A stretch of DNA of 64,000 nt from Serilophus lunatus. Taxonomy: Eukaryota; Chordata; Aves; Passeriformes; Eurylaimidae. Location of the stretch: NCBI GenBank assembly GCA_013399895.1, contig VXBA01001192.1, positions 879,277-943,276 on the forward strand, in the 5' to 3' direction. Below, in pieces: positions 39,001 to 49,893 of the stretch (the stretch's first letter is position 1; every line of letters starts with the position of its first letter). The notes beneath the pieces are model-generated. The model was not told where the DNA came from and did no database searches. It worked only from the letters and a program-made list of their open reading frames with translations. The position numbers were made by a program, and so were the translations under genes.

Positions 39001-42000
39001 TTTCTAATTAAAACTCCATTTCTGTGGAGTGTCTTGATTTTGATGAAACCACTTTTTGATGGAGAATCATTCCATTAATTGTCCTCTGTAGGATCCAGAT
39101 GTTGCACCTCATCGTTCTTCTTTAATCTGGATAAGAGGAAAAAAAAAAATTCTGCAACTTTCTCTATTTTTATTGGCCTTCTGCTGACTGAGGCAATTGT
39201 AAATGGGCTTAATGATGCTTGGGATTCCCATTGTCTGGGAAAATTTCCATACATCTCTCTAAAACAATTATGCAGAATTGTATGAGGACATCATTTGGAA
39301 GTCTTAACTTCTCAAAAATATTGTAAGGTACAGATGGAGAAAGATTTTCTCTCTACTCTCATGCTTCTTTTGAACCCTGATGCTAATGGAGAAAATATAG
39401 ATCTTTCTTTTTGCCTGAAAGATGGCTATGGTTTTACGACTGAGCTCACTGTGAGAGGTCTGTGTTGACAGAAATCAGCTAGATTCACATCTCCTACGCA
39501 CATTCTAGGCAGGCCTCCAGATGACCTCTGTTCATTCAGATGTCCCAAAGATGACAAAAAAGAGTGATAAAGAAAAACACAAACGCTACAGCAGAGAGTG
39601 GAACAAAGACAATTAACAAATTTACTTCTCTACTACCAACGATTCTGCTATGCTGTCAAGCACAAAGACACAAAATAAATATAATAATAATTCAAAAATT
39701 AAATATAAATATTCTTACACTTAATACCATCAGTCAAAGAGAGTGTATAATGTGCTTGCATCAAGAAGGTCATCAGTTAGTTGAAATCATTCAATCTACA
39801 GCTGAATTCCTTCCCAGATGCCCTTGAGATGCTTAGGAACACAGAATTTGTCATTAACCAAATGATTTTTATGCTGTGTTTTGAGAAAGGTTCTAAAACT
39901 ACAGCTGACTAAAAATTAGAGGATTTTTTTATGTATTTATTCACACATACTTCTCTTTCATTAGATATTGTATCTCCATTTTGTCTCTTCCTTTCTCCCT
40001 TACAATAGAGAAGGGTGAGTGGAGGACAAAAGAGATAAAAAGGGTATTTCTCCATGTTCCAGAATTGAAGTCAAAGCTATTATAACAGCTTTTTATATAT
40101 ATATATTTTGCTAAAATAAAAACCCCTTCTTACAAACACAAATGACATAAGAATGATATTTTGCCCAAAACAGTTTAGATTTAATAGAAACACAGTTGAC
40201 AGTTCCTAACTTTGAGTGTCTCACTTTGAGTGCACCAAAATTACCATGGGCCAGGAGAGGCTGACACAGAAAAGATAAATAAGAAGAGGGTGATAAGCAG
40301 TAAATGACGGCTGCAGTTGAAAAAGGACATAAACCTGTCTTTTTGATGGTATGACAAGGGAAAAAACTAAATTGATTGAAAATGGCTTTGGTAATAACTG
40401 AGGAATGGTGTAGCTCTGGAAATCTTACAGGTCTGAAATCATCATATGGAAGTAACTACTAAAGTAGCCTATGCAAATAAATATTTGCAAAATAGAAGCA
40501 TGGACAGGTCTAACTAGGAGACATACAGCTGCATTTCCTATGCCAAAACCTGGTATTCAGTGCCAGTTGGTGCTTTCAAGATGGACAGTGGGTGCTACTT
40601 GCACTTTTATTCCAAATTTGCTCTCAATCTGCCACAGGACTTTTGCATGCTCTGACATTTGTCCTTGGTGTAGGGAAGCAAACAGTCATCCTCAGGATAA
40701 GCTTCCCTCACATGCACCCTGGGCTGGTGCTTAATGGTAATTGTCATTCAGTGAAGTGTCACCACAGGGGATGTAATAACAGGAACTTCTCATAGGCACA
40801 CGATTAATTCTAAAGTTGAGACAATAATATAAAAAAACCTAGTTGGCTTCAGGGTGATGCACATTTGGCTCACTGAAAGTCTTAGAAATGAAAACATAAA
40901 AATACACTTAAGGAAAGAATTCTTGCACTTCCAGAGAGGCTGGAAGTCAGTTGCTTGACTTGGGATTTCAAATCAGCTTCTGTAATATAAGGAGAGATAT
41001 TTGTAATATAAATCACCCAAAAAGGAAAGAGAATCATCCACTTTCCTCAGGCAGTAAATCCTGTCATCTTGCTAACACCATAAATCCCAGTTTACTAAAG
41101 CATTTGATGCATTTTTGTCCCCATGTGTTAAGCTGACAAGGCAGGATTCACAAAATATTCCTGGTGGGATAGGACAAAAATCAAAGAAAAATTGTAAAAG
41201 CAAATAAGACTTTAATTAGGCCTTTGTGTAGCACTTAGTAATGAGGTCATTGTCTTGTTTTCTACTGTCTGGTACTAAGGACTTGCTTTCAAACCTTTTC
41301 CACTCTTCCTTTAGTTGTGGCTGGAATTGCTGGGTAAGTGATCTTTCTGACACACAAAATCAGCAACTTCTCCTCATACCATGCAGTCTGCAGAAAAATT
41401 TGCTTAGGAATTTGGTGACAATTTATTCTTCAGGAGCCATTCTAAAACAGTTTCCTTGTTTCCCTTGGTTTTCCCACCATCCCTATAACTATCCCTGTTA
41501 TTCTGCTAGGCGACCCATCATCTCTCTGTTTATCTTCTTGCACTTAGATGAGCCTGTTATAACCTGAAACAAGATGCTGGCAAGGGAAGCCTTTTCAACT
41601 CCTTTTAAAGATTTGAGATTAAAAACAAATTTTTATCATAAATCAGTATAAAAGGCTGAAATTTTGTAAACTTCTGTCACTCAAATGGTTGAAGGGGGGG
41701 AAACAAAACAGTTGAAAGAACAGAACTGCTCTAGCAATTATGGTAACTTTTTGTTATCTTACTGTGCATTCATTTAAATTTCTAAATTAAATGCTTACTT
41801 ATTTTAGGAAATGAAAACTGGACATTTTTTTATCTTTTTTTTTCAAAATTAAAGATACATAGTAAATTTCATGGAAATTTCAAAGTATTAGCAGCAGCCA
41901 ATATAAATCTAAATGTAAATAAAGGGGGAGAGGTGATGTTGTGTCTTTTTTTGGTCAAAGTTCCAATTAAACGTGTATTCAGGCATTTCAGAAAAATAAC

Positions 42001-43130
42001 AATCTCTTATGGTCCTTGGATGATGAATCTTCTGCACTAAAGTTCATATGAAATAATGATACATTAAGTTTTTTTCAAAAAAAAAAAATAGCCCCTATAC
42101 CTCCTACTTAAAATACAGCATTCTACATATCTGTCATTAAAAAAAAGAGAAACCTATAATAAACAGACTAACTACAGAGTATTGATTATTTTACCATATC
42201 TATAAAGTAAAAATAACTTATGGGGAAACTAAAAACATACTAACAAAAGAAGATTTTGTTTCTAGCATGGATGTGCAAGTAACAGAAGGAATATGCAGCA
42301 TCTTCCTGAGCATACGGATAATAATTGCCTAAGAATAGAGGACATGCCTGAAGGCAACAGAAAGATGATTCATTATTATTGAAGAAAGCCCAACAGGTAC
42401 CTAGGAATAAAATCTGTAATTTGTCAGAAGCTGTGACTGGAACACAATAAAAACTGGAACAAAGAGGAGCACTTTATGCAACAGAGTAAATATGAGACAT
42501 GTGTTTGTTTGGGGTTTTCTCTGTACTATATCTTTATCTAGACATGTAGAGGCTAGCACAGATAGGAAAAGAAGTAAGGTTTTATTATCTTGAGATACTG
42601 GTACAAAATTGATAATTCCTCTTATGGTATTAAAGAGTTATTTAAAAAACAAAATGCTGCTATTTGCTTATTTTTAATACTTGTGCTTTAAGGATTTTTA
42701 GGAGCAAGTATAATCAGAAAAAAATAAGCTTTTCTTTACAGGAATATCCTGATATGATGAGAGTGCTCTTATACTGTTGCTTTCCTGTATGAAAGGCAAA
42801 AAGTTCCCAATATCTCTCACAGTCATATTCTATCTAAAGAAAGAGATTCACATGAAATTCACTTAAACATTATCTGAAATCTTTCTCAGAAAGGTCAGAT
42901 CCATGGAGAATTGATATTAGCAGTTTGTTCAGAAACATAAGTAGCTATTTTCATCATCTTTTTTACTAGATATGCAAGTTCTTCCACTAAATTAGCCTGA
43001 AATAGAATTGTTTGAGTTGATTTTTCTATTCAAAACATTTTTTTTTTAGAAAGGACTAGCAGACAATTGCATCCCCTTTGCTTACTACACTAATCTAGAA
43101 TGTTTTGGGGTTGTGTGGAAGGGCTTGAAT

Positions 43131-43152
43131 TTTACTTCAAGTTTACTTCAAG
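43131..43152. repeat. 11-bp tandem duplication (TTTACTTCAAG x2)
   Basis: Two exact adjacent copies. Probably replication slippage. Confidence 0.9.
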
Positions 43153-43192
43153 TTAAAATTAGTATTTTTTAAAAATCTTGTTATTTAGTCCC

Positions 43193-43210
43193 CTCTGGCA
43201 GCTGCCAGAG
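43193..43210. repeat. 18-bp perfect palindrome with central CAGCTG
   Basis: CTCTGGCAGCTGCCAGAG equals its own reverse complement. It contains an E-box (CAGCTG) at its centre and TGGCA/TGCCA half-sites of nuclear-factor-I type. Its last bases overlap a 12-bp direct repeat (GAGTATAGTTGC at 43208-43219 and 43222-43233). It could be a dimeric factor site. Function is inferred from sequence only. Confidence 0.6.
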
Positions 43211-43917
43211 TATAGTTGCCTGAGTATAGTTGCATTTACTTTCACATCTGACACTGTCAGTACGTGCTGGGTGTGTGATGCCTTAATGTTAATTAATCAG
43301 TTTTTTGAGGATTATAAAGCTTTATAAGACATTACGAAAATATGTTCACAGTCCTAACATCTAGTGTGATGTGAAAGCTGCAGAATAAGAAACTGGGGAG
43401 TAATAAAAAAAAACAAAAAACTTTTTGAATGCAAGGCTATTAACTCCCTACCAGAGCTGTGTGGTTTGATTAGCGTAGGCAGAAGAAGGAGCTTGAGGAG
43501 GAATGCCAAGAAGGTTCAGATATCCCTTGCACAACCTTAAATTTGATACCATTTTGACAGTGTTGCTACAGTTTAGTCAGATGTTATGGTTTAGGTACAA
43601 GGTGTTTCAGGGTCAACTGCTTCAACATTTACTATGCAGACAGGATAATTTGAAATCTGTGAACCTTCCTGAAGGAAGGATATTGTTCCAGGTTCTAGGG
43701 GCAGGAATGGAGTGAATATGTTGTTAATTCATTACTGTATATCTCCCTTCCCTGCCTTGTCCCATCTTCTGTGGTTAAATAACAAAAAATGCTAGGCTTT
43801 TCTAGCCTCCTAGTTCATGCTAAGGAGAACAGCTTGTTCTGTGTTGAAATGTCCTCGGGTGCTTATCCTGTCCAAGGGATTAAATAACCCAAAACATCCT
43901 GGAGGCAAGACAAAACA

Positions 43918-44026
43918 GGCCAGGCTGGAAGGAGCTCTGAACAAGTTGGTCTAGTGAAGGTTCTGCCCATGCAACTAGATGATCTTTAGGATCCCTTCCA
44001 ACCCAAACCATTCTATATTTCTATGA
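43918..44026 (+). mobile_element. CR1 LINE 3' end (short)
   Basis: It reads GGCCAGGCTGGAAGGAGCTC, GTTGGTCTAGTGAAGG, CTAGATGATCTTTAGGATCC, then CAACCCAAACCATTCTAT: the 3' UTR of CR1 in plus orientation, about 110 bp, heavily 5'-truncated. Confidence 0.88.
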
Positions 44027-44203
44027 AAACCATGGAGCTGGACTAGCACATGATGAGCAGTTGGCACCTACCTGATAAAAAAATTTTACTGTTATGGAGG
44101 AGGGCTATTTATAGCTATGTTGTTTTGGGTGAAAAAAAATGAGAAAAATATATCTGGTTGAATAATTTATTACAAGGAGTATTAGTTGTAAATTTGACTC
44201 TAT

Positions 44204-44235
44204 ATTGTCTCCAATAATCATTGTCTCCAATAATC
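44204..44235. repeat. 16-bp tandem duplication (ATTGTCTCCAATAATC x2)
   Basis: Two exact adjacent copies followed by a further partial ATT. Probably a slippage product. Confidence 0.92.
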
Positions 44236-45631
44236 ATTCATGAAAATACTTGTGTCTTTCTGTGAATGAAGAATGCCACCCAATGGGTTATTCTATTGAG
44301 ATATTTGCAGGATTCCTTCTGGATATGAGAAACTGCCCATCTGTGTGTAATTTCTTCAGGAATTCCTTGTTTTCCATGGGATTTCATTGGCTGTAAAAAC
44401 CAAACTTGTTTCTTTTACTTCAGTGAAAACCTGAACTTTGAAAATCACAAATATATTACAGCAGTACTCAATTGTAGACAGCTGTCTAGAGGTCAGGCTG
44501 AAGAATAACCCTTCCTCTATCTACAGTGCAAACAAAATTTCTCCCAATTTTTGTCAAAAATAAGTGACAGTGCTCAGCAGAAAGATTGAAACAATAGACC
44601 AGTCTAGTTTTTATTTATATGATTGATTTTGAATCAATGCACTACATCCATTTTTTCACTTATGTCTAGCATGAAGTAATTTGTCCTATGCAAATGACAA
44701 TTAATGACATATTCTGAAATATTGTTATAAAGAGTCTAGTTATGCCACCTGCACTCATCGAGGAGTGTTTATGAAAAACTCCTATGTATAGAAGTGAAGA
44801 TTCAAAGCAATGTGAAAGAAAATTGAAAGTGCCAGTTCCATCTGGCCATTAAAAATCTAATTACTAGATGTAAGATAGGTGCTTAACACTTCAACCCTCA
44901 ATGATATTTTGGTGCCGATTTCAGTATTAAGTAAGGACATAATTTCTTTAAGGAGCTGAGTCTTAGTTAACCTAAGTGTCTATAAAAAGAAAAGATAATC
45001 AGATTCCTAAGTATTAGGCCTCAGTTGAAGGTATTATCATGAACTATCTGAGGGCCAAAAACAAAGCGAATGTGCTGGAGGAAGGACTGTTTCTCCTCTT
45101 TAAAAGTTTTCATTTAGGAAAAGTAATCCAGAAAAAAATCTTATTCTAAATACTGTCTTTTCTCAGGATTGAGTGGTGACAACAGAGAATAGAGTTCCCT
45201 TGTTTTCTTAAAGTCTATGAAAAAATAGTTAGTTTAATGTTTTCACTTTGTTAATATTATGTCTTAGAATCTGGTTATTTGCAGCAATGTTAACAGCAGG
45301 TTCAGTTTTCTCCAAACTATACTGAAATTATTAAAGTTAAAAAGCAATATGAATAGTTCTGAGGATAATCTTAATGCTACATTGTGGTTTACTTTGTGTT
45401 GTATGTTCTCATGCTCCTATTAAGATGTCTTCAGATATTCTGCCCTAAACCAACCACAAAGCAAATATTTTCCTGCTGGTAATTAAGTCCTTTTCCATGG
45501 ACTTAACATGGGTCCCAGAACTTGCATTTTCCTCTCTGAAATTATTCATTTGAAAACCGATAATAAACCCATAATGCACGGTGAATCTCAGTACTGTGCA
45601 ATTAACATTGCAGTTTAAACCTTAATTAGAT

Positions 45632-45649
45632 GCTGCCTTTGAAGGCAGC
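45632..45649. repeat. Short inverted repeat GCTGCCTT-TG-AAGGCAGC
   Basis: Eight-base arms with a 2-base centre, within a block rich in TTAATTA-like words. It could be a symmetric protein-binding site. Too small a loop for a stable RNA hairpin. Confidence 0.7.
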
Positions 45650-47159
45650 GTATTTCAATGTAATTTAATGGTTTGTTTGTTCAGTGACTCTCTGCTTCCA
45701 TTTAATTATGGCACTTTCAAAACAATTTTCCTAGTAAAAATACAAGAAGGTATTACTACTGCCTGATATGGGAAAAGGTAGGTGGGAAAATTCTTGAAAA
45801 GGATGTCAACATGTGTGAGTGGAACTGCATGGATTTGTACAGTCCTACAGTGCAGCAGTGCTGTTAAAACCATGAGACATCCTTCTGATTGCTGTGTAAA
45901 AAGAATGAAAAGCATCCGCTTTTTGTAGTCCTTTAAACTCTTGTCAATTAAATAAGCTCTTTTTCCTCTCTAAGCAGATTTTAATTGATCCCACTATAAT
46001 TATATATTAGTCTTGCATGTGTTAGATAAGAAATGCATTAACAGCATCATCTGTTGGGGCCTTCCTTTTGTAAATAGTGGTAATCAGACTGTCCCTGGCG
46101 AGAGGCTATGCAATTGGCCTGCTAATTATGAACTCTCAATAAGAGGCAGCATACTGAAGCAGCACTTCCTCACTCAGTTTGTCACTGGCTCAGACAAGAA
46201 AGCAAGTTATTGTGGTTTAGCAAATTGCTCATTGAGCAGTAGGAACTGTTGAAGAAACTATCTGTGTGTATGCCCATAGCAAATACAAATTAATTCATCT
46301 AAATGTGTTCTGCAGAAAAAGGGCAAGCACAGCTGCACTACTTTTTATTTGTCTAAAGTAAACAGTATGAACATGGCTGGTGTCCTGTAACTTAAGAGAT
46401 AGTAATTGGCCACATATCTGTCCTTCAGTTAACACTTTTAAGCTGCATGTTTAAACAGGGAGAAAGGAATTGCTCTTTGCCTCTCTTTGTATGTCTGTGT
46501 GCCAGACCTTATGGGCATTATTTTAGATACTCATGTTTTCCAATCTGTAGCAACCACATTTTTCTAGGTAATTAGCACAGACATCTAAAAGAGAAGACAA
46601 GCAGATAAGCATTTAATGAGCACTGAGGGATATAAAGCTGAAAAATCACCAAATAGACCAGTCATTATGTATCAACATAGACATAGAAGAATTATCTTTC
46701 TTTGAGAATCCCAAAAAGCCGTGCTTAACAATTGCAATTCTGAGCAGATGTATGAAAATGTGTCTAGTTGTAGAAGGCAGGCAAAACAATTGGAATAGGT
46801 GCTGGTCACCTTCACGATTACTGCTTCCTTATTTTCTTCTTCTTCCAAGAAGTACCTCCTCAGAGTATGAAAATACCTGCAAGGTGGATGTAAGCATTAC
46901 TTCTCTATTTATTATCTTGATCCTCAAAGGTGTCTCTCCTAAATGTGAAGAACGCTGCACCATATGAGAAGGTAGCTTGTAGAAACCAACTGGTGCCAGC
47001 TTCAGAAGACAAGGAAAGACATTTTGCTTCTAGGAACAAAGAATTTCAGAAGCCCAGCCAAGCTGTAACATCTACCTTGTGTATTGGAAGCACAGTCACA
47101 CAGATAGGTGAGTGATTGTAATGGACTATTTCTTAAAATTTGCTTCTTCGTTATCTCAA

Positions 47160-47479
47160 ATAAAATCATGGCAGGGGAACAGGAGCAGTAGAGTGTTGCA
47201 AAACTCCATTCGCCCCAGACCCCTTCCTCTCTCCTCGCCACTCCTCAGTTTCAAAACCAGTTTACTGTAAAATCTTCCTCCAGTACTCAGTCGCCATGCA
47301 GTTGGTCGCTGAAGATGAACATGCCTTAAGAGTTGAGGCGCTGTAGCCGAATGGGGAGGATGGCTGCACTCCTGAGAGACTTGAATCCACCTAAAACCCA
47401 CAAGTGAGCTGAGGAACCCCAAACTCTGAGTTCCTGGGAGCCTGGACATGGATTTGATCCAGAGATATGACTCACAGAG
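47160..47479. other. GC-richer unexplained segment left of the 47.5-kb LTR
   Basis: This stretch is noticeably richer in G, C and CpG than the surrounding desert. It includes TTGAGGCGCTGTAGCCGAATG at 47333-47353. It could be part of an older LTR or retrocopy into which the neighbouring LTR inserted, but I do not recognise it. No open frame of note crosses it. Confidence 0.35.
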
Positions 47480-47561
47480 TGTGGTGGTTTAAACCACTAT
47501 ACCACTAGAGGGCACACAACAGTGAAGAAAGACTAAACAGAGATGCAACAGCAAACACAGG

Positions 47562-47567
47562 TTTATT
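47562..47567 (-). terminator. Poly(A) signal AATAAA of the 47.5-kb LTR
   Basis: TTTATT on the plus strand, about 85 bp from the LTR's minus-strand 3' end. The sister LTR has TTTCTT at this place (60600-60605), a one-base loss. Confidence 0.55.
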
Positions 47568-48008
47568 TTTCTAGGGCATTAAAGACCTTATAAGATCCCT
47601 AGACACTAGACAAAGTACACACAGTATAACACCCGACAATGTCACGCAATAAAACAAACAAAAAAACAGACTGCTTTTCAAAGCCAGCTGGTCAGCTGAG
47701 AAGCAGCGGGAAGGAAAGGAAAGCTGCCTCGATGATGGTACACTCCCAGCCCTCGAAGCCTCTGCAAGATAAAGACTGTGAAAAGCATCCCCTTCCAGGG
47801 ACACCCACGGGGAAATCTATCACTTGCAGTTTGGCTGGGTTATCTCCAGGTGCCACAGTTGGAGCTACAATGACGCTGTGCTGCTGCCCGTGCTAATGGA
47901 GGTGAGGGGAAGCAAGCTGCGTGGTCCGGGAGCTGGGAGAGGGGGAGTCGTGGCTCCTCTCAGCTCAGGAAAAAGCCGAAAAGAGAGCGAAGACTTCTGT
48001 GTTCGGGC

Positions 48009-48017
48009 TTTTTATGC
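48009..48017 (-). promoter_or_regulatory. TATA-like box of the 47.5-kb LTR
   Basis: The minus strand reads GCATAAAAAG here. The corresponding place in the 60.5-kb copy has decayed to CATAATG, so only this copy retains a plausible core promoter. Confidence 0.5.
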
Positions 48018-48070
48018 CCTGGAAGTCCCGTGGGAATTCAGTGGTTTCATCCCAGCCAGGCTGTCCTCTT

Positions 48071-48075
48071 ATTGG
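48071..48075 (-). promoter_or_regulatory. CCAAT box of the 47.5-kb LTR
   Basis: ATTGG on the plus strand, within TCTTATTGGCCGG, lies about 55 bp upstream (minus sense) of the TATA-like box, the usual spacing in retroviral U3. The paired copy in the 60.5-kb LTR is conserved (61043-61047). Confidence 0.5.
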
Positions 48076-49001
48076 CCGGTGGCATTTGGCTCTGCCCTCC
48101 TCCGAGACCTCGGCACTCTGAACAAGATGGCAGTTCCTGCCAAAGTACCATGTGCTCAGGGCTCGGAGCCCAGCAGCCTCCTGTGGCACACTTGCCACCC
48201 ACAGGGACCCCCAGGAGGGATCCTCAAGGCGGCGGCGCCACTCACGGCTGTCTGGCGTGGCTGCCATCACTGTGCGGTCACCGCCAGCACAGCGCCAGCA
48301 CAGGGCACCCACCATCGCCCCAGAGACCCTGTGGGAGGGACCTCTGGGCCAGCAGGACAGCAGGATCTGCCTGCAGCTCAGGGAGGGCAGTGAGTGCAGT
48401 TTGCACAGCACAGGGAGCAGCGGGGAGGAACCGCCACCATCCCCGGAAAGCTGGAGAGCGGCAGCACCAATCACAGCCTGCCACACGGGGCCGGGGGGGT
48501 GGCAGCAGTCCGCGTCGCCTGCCATGGGTGTACAGGCTTCCAGGGCCACCGGCGCCGGTGCCCGCAGTGCGTGTCTGCCTGCCACACAGCTCTGCACACT
48601 CTGCTCCGCTGCCCGCCCGCATGATGCCGCCTCTTCGCCACCAACACCACCCGGAGGTCTCCCTATGTGGGCGCCTGGAAAAGGGGTTCACCGCCAGCAC
48701 GAGCGGTCACAGTATGTTCCCGCGTCACTCTGCGGCGGAACACTCAGCCCCCTTCGTCCGGTGCCGCAGGTGCACCACAGGAGCATCGGTTTCGTTTGCT
48801 GTGTTGTTCCACTGCCACTCCCCCCCCAACCGGGACACGGAGAGCAGACACGGGGGGGAAGCTCCGAAGGCGCCAACACAGCAATCTCAGCTTTTCCTTC
48901 ATGTTTCTTTAAAAAACTGGGTTTACCTCTTTGAACAAGTAAACCAACAACCAATTCTCCCTTCCCCCCAAAAAACCCCATTTCAAACCCATAACACAGG
49001 G

Positions 49002-49440
49002 GAAAATTCGTTACAAGCTTCTCTTTGCTCCCTACACTGCTGTCCACGTGGCCAGTCAGCCTACCTGTGTGGCAAAGAAACTTTGCTTTGCAGGAGACTC
49101 AATTGGGAAAATACAGCTACAAAGAACTCTTTCCCTCTCTGGCTGAGATGTGAACTGAACTCCAGCAATGCCCAGAACTAGCAGCTTGACAGAAAAACCC
49201 AAAGCCTGGCTGCACACACAAGTGGAATGGCAGACAAGTGACCACATAGACCATCAAAACAACTCGCAATATTCCAACTATTTTAACAGACACCAAAACA
49301 TCGTAGTGGTAACCTTTTTCTATGCTTCCTTTTTAGTGCAATCCTTAGCCTATTTTTTTCCAACTTTCTCTTTTTCTTCTCTTTCTCTATGCTTTAGTTT
49401 ACAGTTAAATAAAATTGACTTATCATTTTAAATTCCAACA
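49002..49440. other. Unexplained segment right of the 47.5-kb LTR
   Basis: This holds no recognised gene. It ends with a pyrimidine-rich stretch (49362-49395) and an AATAAAATT word at 49408-49416, followed by AT-rich DNA. Together with 47160-47479 it may be the two halves of whatever the LTR inserted into. The 383-codon plus frame that enters here from the LTR is judged spurious. Confidence 0.35.
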
Positions 49441-49893
49441 TCTGAGCTCATTTGTCTTTTAAATTTGCTTATCCTAAGGAATATTTGAGGGGCTTGCTAA
49501 GACATGTCAAAAAGGCACTGAGAGTGAGAAATTATGACATTAAATAGCACCAGAAACAGATAAAAGCTTTTAGTGCCTGGGAGCGTGATGGAAGAATGTA
49601 TGCCACCAAATAAAATGGAAAAATGAAAAAAAGATGCAAGACGACCAGAATTTGCAACTGCTTATCCAAAGCACTGAAACCAGTCCTGCAGGATGCATTA
49701 AATAGAGGTGGGTTGTGAATTTACAAGATATCTTGTTTTGTCTATTTGGAAGGTGAACTTAAGCTTTGGTGCAGCTGAGCAGAGTCACTTAATAAAAATA
49801 CAGAACAGACCTCAAAGAATGGAGGAAGAGAAAAAATACCATTTCAAACTAGTGATGGTATCTGCTTCTTGCTTAGTAAAGGAAATAGCCGAT
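49441..49893. other. Unique sequence
   Basis: Nothing recognised. An 86-codon frame (49708-49968) runs into the CR1 fragment and has no support of its own. Confidence 0.5.

Larger units (their letters stand above)
36039..43917. other. Unique AT-rich sequence
   Basis: Nearly 8 kb with no recognised mobile element or gene. Frames such as 36055-36327 (90 codons) and 41241-41567 (108 codons) lack splice or domain support. Local features are an 11-bp tandem duplication (43131-43152), the palindrome at 43193-43210 and a TTAATTAATCAG word at about 43290-43301 that resembles homeodomain sites in conserved non-coding elements. Confidence 0.55.
44027..47159. other. Unique sequence, possible conserved non-coding blocks
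   Basis: No gene or element is recognised. A 16-bp unit is tandemly duplicated at 44204-44235. Blocks at about 45540-45690 and 46010-46260 have the look of vertebrate conserved non-coding elements: balanced composition, few runs, and many TTAATTA, ATGCAAT and TAATTATGA words. The former holds an inverted repeat at 45632-45649. No comparison could be made, so this is a visual judgement. Confidence 0.4.
47480..48996 (-). mobile_element. Solo LTR of an avian endogenous retrovirus, CpG-rich, minus orientation
   Basis: The element is bounded on the plus strand by TGTGGTGGTTTAAACC and ...AAACCCATAACA, so on the minus strand it runs TGTTATGGGTTTG...CACCACA. Flanks CAGAG (47475-47479) and CAGGG (48997-49001) match at 4 of 5 positions. 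On the minus strand the promoter order is right: a CCAAT box (48071-48075), a CATAAAAAG TATA-like box (about 48009-48017) and AATAAA (47562-47567). This defines U3 at the right, then R and U5. The U3 (about 48100-48850) is very GC- and CpG-rich. It is the same family as 60529-61630, shown by shared blocks such as GACTGCTTTTCAAAGCCAGCT versus its counterpart at about 60703, and AAGATGGCAG in both. No internal genes remain. Long open frames inside it are composition artefacts. Confidence 0.85.

Noticed and set aside
47325..47392. tRNA-like words (GTAGCCGAATGG ... ACTTGAATCC)
   Set aside because: The stretch recalls tRNA D-loop and T-loop motifs, but I could not fold an acceptor stem or anticodon arm, and spacing is wrong for a tRNA gene.
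47440..47479. Primer-binding site next to the 47.5-kb LTR
   Set aside because: Read on the minus strand, the bases after the LTR end do not begin with TGG or match a tRNA 3' end, and near-identical flanking 5-mers indicate a solo LTR.
48030..49181. 383-codon plus-strand open frame, with overlapping 260-codon (48152-48934) and minus 210-codon (48597-47965) frames
   Set aside because: All lie in the GC- and CpG-rich U3 of a solo LTR, where stop codons are rare on both strands. Long frames overlap on both strands, the composition is Pro/Ser/Arg/His-rich, and the longest runs past the LTR end without any domain.
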